Shown in pieces: positions 1 to 4,894 of a stretch of 5,647 nt of DNA; within the stretch, counting starts at the first letter, position 1, and each line of letters begins with the position of its first letter. The DNA comes from Candidatus Bathyarchaeum sp. GTDB lineage: Archaea > Thermoproteota > Bathyarchaeia > Bathyarchaeales > Bathyarchaeaceae. The position numbers and the translations under genes are program-made. Below the pieces are notes generated by a model. The model did no database searches. It had not been told where the DNA came from and was given only the letters and a program-made list of their open reading frames with translations. The stretch covers positions 1 through 5,647 of the forward strand of contig PIXS01000117.1 of the NCBI GenBank assembly GCA_003096255.1, read 5' to 3'.

Positions 1-939
1 GACGTGGTTTTTGGTGAGGTTCCAGACAACATTCATCCAACATTATGGATGGGGAAAGTCACAGCATACCTTAAACCCAAACTCAGAAGAAAAAACCCAA
101 GAATTGAAAAAATAAACGGCATCCTTCTCTGCTTGTTGCTGATGGCACTTTTTGTGGCTCCAGTTTGTCTAATTCTTTTTTGGGTTCGTGAACTCCTTGG
201 CTGGTTACCCTACATTGTCGCTTCAGCTATTATATTGCAGACTACTCACGCCATCAAATGCATGCGCCAGTATACGTTACCAGTTGCTGATGCGGTAAAG
301 AAAGGAGATTTCGAAAAAGCCAAGGAGTTGTTGCCCTTTATTGTGAGACGAAATCCTGATGGGCTGACTGAAGGGCACATCATTTCTGCGGCAGTTGAGA
401 CAATAGCTGAAGGAACAACAGACGGAATAACGTCACCCTTCTTCTACTATGCCCTGTTCGGTGTTCCAGGTGCAGTTGCCTACAGGGTCGTTAATACTTT
501 GGATTCCATGGTCGGATACAAAGACAAGGACCACATTAACATCGGCTGGTTCTCAGCAAAAACGGACACCATAATCAATTATGTTCCCGCAAGACTGACA
601 GGACTTCTGATGGTCCTTGCCACAATCATCCTAAAAGGAAACTGGAGAAACTCGTGGAGAATCCTGCAGCGGGACAGAAAAAAGATGGCAAGCATCAATG
701 CGGGGTGGACAATACCAACCATGGCGGGTGCACTAGAAATCCAGTTAGAAAAGCCAGGTTTCTACACTATAGGAGACAACAACACCTTGTCCCCATCCCA
801 CATCACAAAAGCCCTACAAATAATGCTGCTCACATCCATCCTATTCGCCATAATCATAGTCATCCCAATCCTAGCCACAAAAGCAATACTGGCGCCAGAA
901 TTGTTTGCCATCTTAAGAACTACAACTCTGATTCAATAA
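1..939 (+). CDS. cbiB: Adenosylcobinamide-phosphate synthase CbiB/CobD, 5'-truncated by window edge
   Basis: Integral membrane enzyme of cobamide (B12) synthesis. The family joins adenosylcobyric acid to an aminopropanol (or ethanolamine) phosphate to give adenosylcobinamide phosphate. The frame is open to base 1, and the first visible residues (D-V-V-F-G-E-V-P, then I-H-P-T-L-W-M-G-K) match the usual N-terminal block just after the first residues of the family, so only the start is missing and GTG at 4 is probably internal. Numbering from that GTG: hydrophobic segments at about 41-62, 66-80, 198-211 and 271-291; family core VETIAEGTTDGITSPFFY at 131-148; NTLDSMVGY at 164-172; SAKTD at 184-188; PARLTG at 195-200; a GW...P.MAGAL-like block at 234-244. 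The core has E-G where many bacterial members have E-N. About 311 visible residues is full family length. No other cob/cbi gene lies downstream in the window. Family assignment is firm. Confidence 0.95.
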   Translation, partial: DVVFGEVPDNIHPTLWMGKVTAYLKPKLRRKNPRIEKINGILLCLLLMALFVAPVCLILFWVRELLGWLPYIVASAIILQTTHAIKCMRQYTLPVADAVKKGDFEKAKELLPFIVRRNPDGLTEGHIISAAVETIAEGTTDGITSPFFYYALFGVPGAVAYRVVNTLDSMVGYKDKDHINIGWFSAKTDTIINYVPARLTGLLMVLATIILKGNWRNSWRILQRDRKKMASINAGWTIPTMAGALEIQLEKPGFYTIGDNNTLSPSHITKALQIMLLTSILFAIIIVIPILATKAILAPELFAILRTTTLIQ

Positions 940-958
940 CGAAAACTGCAGCTCCAAA

Positions 959-1105
959 CATATTAGGAACCTAATAGCAGAATATTGTTGAAAAATAGCT
1001 TTTTCCTGTTTTCTCGAGCAAAGTAGCTCACTGCTTTCTAAATCCCGTTCATATTAGGATTCTAATAGAGGTACATTGTTGAAAACAGTATTTTTTCTGA
1101 TTTTT
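959..1105. repeat. Two copies of a palindrome plus T-tract element, 91 bp apart
   Basis: Bases 959-1014 and 1050-1105 align without gaps at 42 of 56 positions. Each copy begins with CA plus a 16-bp palindrome: TATTAGGAACCTAATA at 961-976 (7-bp arms) and TATTAGGATTCTAATA at 1052-1067 (6-bp arms). Then come the shared ATTGTTGAAAA (984-994 and 1075-1085) and T-runs (1000-1004; 1091-1096 and 1101-1107). They lie between two convergent genes. They could be duplicated 3'-end or terminator elements for cbiB, paired operators, or remains of a small repeat family. The sequence alone does not decide. Confidence 0.7.
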
Positions 1106-1107
1106 TT
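1091..1107 (+). terminator. T-tract transcription end for cbiB
   Basis: Two close T-runs (T6 at 1091-1096, T7 at 1101-1107) lie downstream of the cbiB stop on the plus strand, with a shorter T5 at 1000-1004. Archaeal RNA polymerase commonly stops at such U-rich stretches without a strong hairpin. This is inferred from composition and from the convergent gene layout. Confidence 0.45.
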
Positions 1108-1118
1108 CTACAGAAGAT

Positions 1119-1748
1119 TCAGTGGTTGTTTTTTAGCAGTTTGATGGCTGCCATTTTTGCTCCAATTTCTGCAAGGTCCCTGTTTTCTCCACTGCCTACG
1201 ATGATAACGTCGTTTTCTTTCGGATTCAGTTCGGTCACTAGCTTGTCATGCAATTCAGGCATACTTTCAGAAAGATTCTCCTCTCCCTGAGGCAACGCCA
1301 ACTTGCTGCTGGAAAAAATCAAAGTAGTTGCCCCTAAGGCTCCACTCTTGATTGCAGCGTCTCTCTGCTCCATGCCACTTCCTATTGCTTGAGCTGCATC
1401 CCGTACAAGAACCGCAATATTGAAGGCTCCAACGGTCAGAGGACTGCTGGGAACATCCACGCCCTCACTGAGTTTGCTTCGCAAGTCAGAAAACAGCTTC
1501 TTTCCGTCTCCAGAAAACGAGATTCCGCTTCTTGAACTCTGAGTTACGCCCTCATTCTTCAGGTGCTTCAGAAGGGTACGGGTTGTGCCTTCTCCTAACC
1601 CAACTTCTTTGGAAAGCTTTATTCTACCCACAGTTTCATATTTGCCAATCAGTTCCAGAGCCTTAACCACATGAGCCTCATTAAAGGCTGGAGCGGGTCC
1701 AGGCGCAATCTTTCTCGTAACTCGTTCAATTACATCTAGTAGCTTCAA
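1119..1748 (-). CDS. Winged-helix protein with probable C-terminal DUF4443 domain
   Basis: A 209-residue two-part protein. Residues about 24-82 form a winged helix-turn-helix: EAHVVKALELIGKYETVGR, then LSKEVGLGEGTTRTLLKHL as the HTH, then a SRSGISFSGDGKKLF wing. Residues about 105-205 form an alpha/beta domain with GMEQRDAAIKSGALGATTLI (125-143) and NDVIIVGSGENRDLAEIGAK (179-198). This arrangement matches my memory of archaeal proteins annotated DUF4443, whose function and ligand I do not know. The start is TTG at 1748: the upstream in-frame codons reach a stop with no ATG/GTG/TTG, and GGGGA lies about 7 bases before it. A TATA-like element lies some 45 bp upstream. It is convergent with cbiB and divergent from the kinase gene. 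A DNA-binding or ligand-sensing role is inferred from the fold; its targets cannot be read here. Confidence 0.8.
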   Translation of the reverse strand: MKLLDVIERVTRKIAPGPAPAFNEAHVVKALELIGKYETVGRIKLSKEVGLGEGTTRTLLKHLKNEGVTQSSRSGISFSGDGKKLFSDLRSKLSEGVDVPSSPLTVGAFNIAVLVRDAAQAIGSGMEQRDAAIKSGALGATTLIFSSSKLALPQGEENLSESMPELHDKLVTELNPKENDVIIVGSGENRDLAEIGAKMAAIKLLKNNH

Positions 1749-1789
1749 TGACGAATCCCCAACGCACAGTAACCTATTGCAAGAATCTG

Positions 1790-1801
1790 TTTATAATAAT
1801 T
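1790..1801. promoter_or_regulatory. Shared TATA (box A)-like element between divergent genes
   Basis: The run TTTATAATAAT at 1790-1800 reads as ATTATTATAAA on the minus strand. Either orientation resembles an archaeal box A. Leftwards, a transcript start about 25 bp away falls near 1770, leaving a leader of roughly 22 bases before the TTG at 1748. Rightwards, it would leave a leader of about 100 bases or more before the kinase coding region, so the rightward use is less certain. Confidence 0.5.
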
Positions 1802-1921
1802 AACCTAAAAAGGTAAGCAGACATCAGCCAGAAGAGTTTTGCGTACAATGGAGCAGCACCACAAACTTTGATAAAACAGCACAACAAACAGTTACTAGCG
1901 CAAAAACATGAGGGAGAGTAG

Positions 1922-2515
1922 AAAGCCTTCACAAAAGCAATTCTCGTAACAGGCACTCCAGGAGTAGGAAAAACCACCATCGCCCAGAAGCTAGCATCCA
2001 AACTGGACGCAAATTATCTGGGCATAACAGAAATGGTCAAAGAACAGCAACTGTTCACCAGAGTCGATGAAGAAAGAAACACCCTCATAGCAGACACGGA
2101 AAAGGTGGAGAAGCAGCTACAAAAAATTCTCGTCAACACAACGGGCACAACCGTAATCGATGGACACTACTCCGTTGACGTTGTACCACCAAAACATGTA
2201 AACATGATATTTGTTCTCAGGCGAGACCCCCGGCAACTCAAGACCGTGTTAGAAACCCGCGGTTATGACTCAAAAAAAGTGTGGGAGAACCTGACCGCCG
2301 AAATCTTGGATGTTTGCCTCTGGGACGCGCTGTCAGTTTTTGGCTCTGACAAGGTCTGCGAAATCGACGTAAGCGACAAAACAGTAGAAACGGTAGTGGA
2401 AGAAGTGATTCAGGTGCTTGAAAACAGAAAAGACTGCAAACAGGGAACAGTTAACTGGCTAAAGACACTGGAAAATGCTGGACAACTAGAAGAATTCCTG
2501 AAAAAGATGGGTTAA
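1922..2515 (+). CDS. AK6/Fap7-type adenylate kinase/ATPase; start codon unresolved
   Basis: A P-loop nucleoside kinase of the AK6 (Fap7/hCINAP) family. Known members have adenylate kinase and ATPase activity and help small-ribosomal-subunit maturation by binding uS11. Numbering from the ATT at 1940: Walker A GTPGVGKTT at 5-13, acceptor-site-like DEER at 43-46, D-G-H at 74-76 matching the family D-x-H motif, LRRDP at 93-97, and LID-like RGYDSKKVWENLTAEILD at 107-124. All motifs are in one open frame. Oddity: the frame is closed by TAG at 1919, and the codons from 1922 to the P-loop (AAA GCC TTC ACA AAA GCA ATT CTC) contain no ATG, GTG or TTG. The first ATG, at 2033, would remove the P-loop. 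A GAGGGAGAG motif at 1910-1918 would suit a start near 1925-1928. Likely causes are an indel or base error, a non-standard start such as ATT at 1940, or a recent start-codon mutation. The stop overlaps the convergent gene's stop. Confidence 0.88.
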   Translation, partial: KAFTKAILVTGTPGVGKTTIAQKLASKLDANYLGITEMVKEQQLFTRVDEERNTLIADTEKVEKQLQKILVNTTGTTVIDGHYSVDVVPPKHVNMIFVLRRDPRQLKTVLETRGYDSKKVWENLTAEILDVCLWDALSVFGSDKVCEIDVSDKTVETVVEEVIQVLENRKDCKQGTVNWLKTLENAGQLEEFLKKMG

Positions 2516-2850
2516 CCAAGCAATCTTAGAATCTGCTGCTTCGACAACAAAGTAATGCCCCGACGATTGGCATAGGCTTTGGCGTGACCACTAAACTTTT
2601 CAGAAATTATGATAGGTTTAGGAAACCCAACATCCTCCGCAGCCTTGTCAATGTTAATCACAATATTAACGCCGACAGTCCGGTTCCAATCCCTGATCCA
2701 AACAGAACGCTTCTCCCTGCCACGCCTAATAATCAAATCAAACTTCCGCGAAAGCCCAGACTCGCCCTCCAAAACAGCATCCTTCTCGGTCTGATATCCA
2801 TTCTGCCTAAAATACTTCGCAGCAAGATTCGCCAAGGAAAGCCGACTCAT
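2512..2850 (-). CDS. Small Mrr-like restriction-endonuclease-fold protein, probably lacking the catalytic motif
   Basis: A 112-residue protein that looks like a stand-alone Mrr-type PD-(D/E)xK fold domain. A helix LSLANLAAKYFRQNGYQ at 4-20 resembles the leading helix of these domains. It is followed by a strand ending RKFDLIIRRG (35-44, candidate D38), then SVWIRDWNRTVGVNIV (49-64), and a C-terminal AKAYANRRGITLLS (90-103) resembling the family's late helix-strand unit. Active Mrr-like enzymes carry E/Q-x-K on the second core strand. Here the equivalent place reads W51-I-R53, so nuclease activity is doubtful and nucleic-acid binding or a structural role is possible. The start ATG at 2850 follows GAGGATG on the minus strand, about 8 bases upstream. 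No methylase or other restriction-modification gene is nearby. The fold call rests on motif memory only. Confidence 0.68.
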   Translation of the reverse strand: MSRLSLANLAAKYFRQNGYQTEKDAVLEGESGLSRKFDLIIRRGREKRSVWIRDWNRTVGVNIVINIDKAAEDVGFPKPIIISEKFSGHAKAYANRRGITLLSKQQILRLLG

Positions 2851-2863
2851 TTACCCGCATCCT

Positions 2864-2878
2864 CTTAAAGCATTTAAG
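2864..2878. promoter_or_regulatory. Palindromic box A-like element in the divergent promoter region
   Basis: CTTAAAGCATTTAAG has perfect 6-bp inverted arms around GCA, in the 69-bp gap between two divergent starts (2850 and 2920). Rightwards, the TTTAAG half sits about 25 bp before an expected transcript start near 2900, giving a short leader with AAAGGAAG at 2904-2911. Leftwards, the spacing would make the transcript nearly leaderless, which sits badly with the GAGGATG motif, so use in that direction is uncertain. Confidence 0.4.
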
Positions 2879-2919
2879 CCATACAAGAAAAAGCTTTTCC
2901 CTCAAAGGAAGTGCATTAG

Positions 2920-3111
2920 ATGTACGTGGTAATTGTATGTTACGGTTGCGGACGATTTCTCCTAGCTACGGGCAACCAGAAGACTAAACGTTGCCCATAC
3001 TGTTCAGCTCGATTAACGCTGGTTAAAGCAAAGAAGGTGGCTAGCGCGAAGACTGCCCAAGAGGCGTCAAGTTACATTCGTGCGTTGAAGAGAGGAAGGG
3101 GCTCTGAATAG
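2920..3111 (+). CDS. DUF1922-type zinc-ribbon protein
   Basis: A 63-residue protein with one four-cysteine zinc ribbon: C-Y-G-C at 8-11 and C-P-Y-C at 25-28 (CxxC-x13-CxxC), inside a beta-rich stretch starting MYVVIVCYGCGRFL. It is followed by a basic, probably helical tail (KAKKVASAKTAQEASSYIRA) ending in KRGRGSE. This matches the small archaeal DUF1922 family, for which I know no established function. Zinc binding is strongly implied; contact with nucleic acid or the translation apparatus is a guess from the basic tail. ATG at 2920 is the only sensible start, because TAG lies directly upstream in frame, and AAAGGAAG precedes it. It is probably monocistronic, since a terminator follows the stop directly. 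Confidence 0.82.
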   Translation: MYVVIVCYGCGRFLLATGNQKTKRCPYCSARLTLVKAKKVASAKTAQEASSYIRALKRGRGSE

Positions 3112-3113
3112 AG

Positions 3114-3145
3114 AAACAGATTGCTTGGTCTGTTTGGTTTTTTTT
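3114..3145 (+). terminator. Hairpin plus T8 terminator after the zinc-ribbon gene
   Basis: AAACAGA (3114-3120) pairs with TCTGTTT (3129-3135) across an 8-base loop. GG and a T8 run (3138-3145) follow directly. It begins three bases after the stop codon. The stem is A/T-rich and weak, so the T-run may be the effective element, as is usual for archaeal termination. Confidence 0.65.
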
Positions 3146-3187
3146 GGTTGTTGAAGTGGCATAACGAAAAACAATAATGTTTAGTAA

Positions 3188-3221
3188 GACAGAAGATTTA
3201 ATATCATAAACAATACTGTCT
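3188..3221 (+). promoter_or_regulatory. Promoter of the membrane/glycosidase operon, framed by an inverted repeat
   Basis: TTTAATAT at 3197-3204 is box A-like and predicts a transcript start near 3225-3228. This gives a leader of about 15 bases that includes the ribosome-binding motif GAGGG (3230-3234). The box is enclosed by AGACAG (3187-3192) and CTGTCT (3216-3221), perfect 6-bp inverted arms, a possible operator. The promoter reading is inferred from spacing and composition. Confidence 0.5.
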
Positions 3222-3240
3222 ATAACAACGAGGGCACACA

Positions 3241-3600
3241 ATGAAAGACATAACAACGAACATAGCATACACAATCCTCTTTGTAGGAATCGGTTTGCTT
3301 GCTTTCACCTTCATAAGCGCCTACATATTCCTCATCAACGACCCAACAATCACAGGATCGTCCAACCTAGTAGATGCTTTTGGTAGCGCCTTGGCTCCTC
3401 TTATTGGAGCATCCATTCGGATAATGTATCTTGGTATTATGGGGTGGATTGGTGCGGGGCTAACAGCGCGGGGGATACAGCTTATCATACAACTTAAACG
3501 TTTGGCAACTCTCCAGTCTCAGCCTCAGGCTAGTTCGGTTATCAATCAGACGGAGCCTGTAAGTGCTAAAAAGGCAAAGGGTCTTGGTCAATCGAGTTAG
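3241..3600 (+). CDS. Two-helix membrane protein, unknown function (operon gene 1)
   Basis: A 119-residue protein that I do not recognise as a named family. Two hydrophobic helices are visible, at about 8-32 and 50-76. The extracytoplasmic loop between them includes INDPTITGSSNLVDAFGSAL. The second helix has the pattern RIMYLGIMGWIGAGLTARGI, rich in small residues suited to helix packing. After R77 comes a polar tail with K86-R87 and later lysines, predicted to be cytoplasmic by the positive-inside rule, so both termini would be inside. ATG at 3241 follows GAGGG at suitable spacing. The next gene starts 20 bases after the stop, pointing to co-transcription with the three downstream genes. It could be a small accessory or scaffold subunit of a membrane complex. 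Confidence 0.75.
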   Translation: MKDITTNIAYTILFVGIGLLAFTFISAYIFLINDPTITGSSNLVDAFGSALAPLIGASIRIMYLGIMGWIGAGLTARGIQLIIQLKRLATLQSQPQASSVINQTEPVSAKKAKGLGQSS

Positions 3601-3620
3601 AAATGAAGGAAAAGGGATAG

Positions 3621-4406
3621 ATGAAGATAGCTACAAGCATGCTCACGGTAGCTTCAGTTATACTTTGGTTAGTGATACTTGTTTTTTCAGTTACTGCAGT
3701 TTATTCAGTGTTGAATGTGGGTGTGAACATTGGGGAGGCTCAGATGCTTCCTACCAGTAGTGGCATCAAATTTTCTTTGCCGTTTTCTATAAACAATGAT
3801 GGTTACTATGAGATAGCTGATTTGAATTTGACAACCCGTGTCACAGACCCGGATGGGGCAGTGCTTGATTTGACAGAAACCTTTGTTGAGTCGGTACCTC
3901 AGGGCGAAACCGTTAATGCGTCTCACACAATTGAGGTAGCCCTAGATGAGATACTGTCAATGGATCACCTGACTCTCATGCTTAACGACAGCAACTTCAC
4001 TGTAGAAATATTTGCCGGACTCAGTTTTGCTCGGGCTGTCCCAGTGGAGCTTTCAACGAACGTGTCATTACCGTGGGGCGCACCCTTTGCTGACTTCCAG
4101 ATTGGAGAACTCTCTGTTTCTCAGCATAACAGCAGCCACATCGAAGCGGCAATACCTGTGAGTTTTGAAAATCATGCCATCATCGACATTACAGGAACTT
4201 TGAAGATGGAAGTTTACAGCAGTTCAGACGAGCATATAACTTCGGGAGTTACAAACATTAATGTTGCATCTCAACAGAATTTTGGGGACAGTATTCTTCT
4301 TTACGCGAGACCGCAGGACGCATCGAAGCTGACGGGCAGCGGAAGGGTGCACATACTTTTCGAGACTCATCTCTTTACTGTGGATTGGTGGGAGCATTAT
4401 GGTTGA
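3621..4406 (+). CDS. Membrane-anchored ectodomain protein with two WHy/LEA14-like repeats (operon gene 2)
   Basis: A 261-residue protein with an N-terminal membrane helix (about 7-31) and a long extracytoplasmic part. That part looks like two related beta-sandwich repeats. Repeat 1 begins SGIKFSLPFSINNDGYYEI (47-65) and repeat 2 begins SHIEAAIPVSFENHAIIDI (172-190), aligned on I...(L/I)P.S..N....I. Repeat 1 continues with V-D-P-D-G and VPQGETVNAS, which resembles the LEA14/WHy fold type; this is inference, not a database match. Six N-x-S/T sequons (N69, N99, N122, N125, N147, N170) all lie in the predicted outer region, consistent with archaeal N-glycosylation. The C-terminus ends in a W-W pair. 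GGGA at 3614-3617 precedes the ATG. The stop overlaps the next start by 8 bases, indicating coupled translation. Function unknown; a surface scaffold or ligand-binding role is plausible. Confidence 0.75.
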   Translation: MKIATSMLTVASVILWLVILVFSVTAVYSVLNVGVNIGEAQMLPTSSGIKFSLPFSINNDGYYEIADLNLTTRVTDPDGAVLDLTETFVESVPQGETVNASHTIEVALDEILSMDHLTLMLNDSNFTVEIFAGLSFARAVPVELSTNVSLPWGAPFADFQIGELSVSQHNSSHIEAAIPVSFENHAIIDITGTLKMEVYSSSDEHITSGVTNINVASQQNFGDSILLYARPQDASKLTGSGRVHILFETHLFTVDWWEHYG

Positions 4407-4869
4407 GTTAGATTCGAATTTTATAATGAATACGGTGTTCCCGAGAGTGATGAAGGCTGCTATAATGGGCGCATTGACGATTATGGTAGTCTATTACTTG
4501 CCTTTGGCGCTTCTCCCCAACAACATACCACAAAACATTATTCCGTTCGATTACAAAGCCCAGCTTTTCCAGTTCGCACTGATTTCTGTCTTCTTTGCTG
4601 TAGCAGGACAACTCTTCTCCAAGACAATTATAGGCCACGGCTTTGGCATAGCAAAAGCCCTTGTCATAATTGCCTACTTCATGGTTGTCTCAAATGGGGG
4701 CATGTTCAGTTTGGCAGTGCCAGTTGGGGACTTTACCCTAAATGTGACAGTTGACATCACCATCTTTCTGTTGATGGTTGTCGCAGTGAATCTGCTGAGC
4801 ATAGCAAAGAATCTTCTTGGAGCCATAAACATTCTCACCGAAAAGTCTACTAACATCGACCTCAAATGA
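4399..4869 (+). CDS. Four-helix membrane protein, unknown function (operon gene 3)
   Basis: A 156-residue, very hydrophobic protein with predicted helices at about 15-39, 53-74, 82-106 and 115-142. The N-terminus carries R16 and K19 just before helix 1, and the C-terminus is polar (LTEKSTNIDLK), consistent with both ends inside. The loop between helices 1 and 2 (LPNNIPQNIIPFDYKAQ) would be outside. I recognise no transporter or enzyme motif. ATG at 4399 lies within the end of the preceding gene and is preceded by GGTGGGAG at 4387-4394, a strong ribosome-binding site placed inside that coding sequence. The next gene starts 25 bases after the stop. It may form a membrane complex with the two upstream membrane proteins, but this is inferred from the gene arrangement only. 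Confidence 0.75.
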   Translation: MVELDSNFIMNTVFPRVMKAAIMGALTIMVVYYLPLALLPNNIPQNIIPFDYKAQLFQFALISVFFAVAGQLFSKTIIGHGFGIAKALVIIAYFMVVSNGGMFSLAVPVGDFTLNVTVDITIFLLMVVAVNLLSIAKNLLGAINILTEKSTNIDLK

Positions 4870-4894
4870 GCAAGAAGAACAGCAGGGTCAAGCT

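Noticed and set aside
654..974. Rightward ORF inside the cbiB 3' half
   Set aside because: It is an out-of-frame shadow of a firmly identified gene, with a low-complexity His/Pro/Asn-rich translation.
1801..1921. Possible small RNA or tRNA in the leader region before the kinase
   Set aside because: No cloverleaf, box C/D pair or stable hairpin was visible; only a candidate promoter upstream and GAGGGAGAG at the end.
1908..1949. ATG at 1908 as the kinase start
   Set aside because: It is in a different frame from the kinase and meets TAA after 13 codons. It could only work with a one-base frame change, so it is noted under the start-codon finding and not called as a gene.
1774..2001. Leftward ORF across the kinase start region
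   Set aside because: It is antisense to the P-loop region; its FPTPGVPVT stretch is the usual reverse-strand image of a Walker A motif.
2033..2515. ATG at 2033 as the true kinase start
   Set aside because: It would remove the intact GTPGVGKTT P-loop, which is in the same open frame just upstream.
2584..2868. Two rightward ORFs (2584-2868 and 2609-2794) opposite the Mrr-like gene
   Set aside because: They are antisense shadows with Pro/Arg/Leu-rich, unlikely translations; the minus-strand frame has a ribosome-binding site and recognisable family motifs.
3041..3274. Leftward ORF spanning the terminator and operon promoter
   Set aside because: It overlaps the zinc-ribbon 3' end and a clear intergenic region; the translation has no coherent domain.
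3563..3926. ORFs at 3563-3760 (+) and 3705-3926 (-)
   Set aside because: Out-of-frame and antisense shadows at the junction of operon genes 1 and 2, with Cys/Ser-rich or basic translations.
4408..4865. Leftward ORFs opposite the four-helix membrane protein
   Set aside because: They are antisense to a hydrophobic gene with a good ribosome-binding site; no independent signals.
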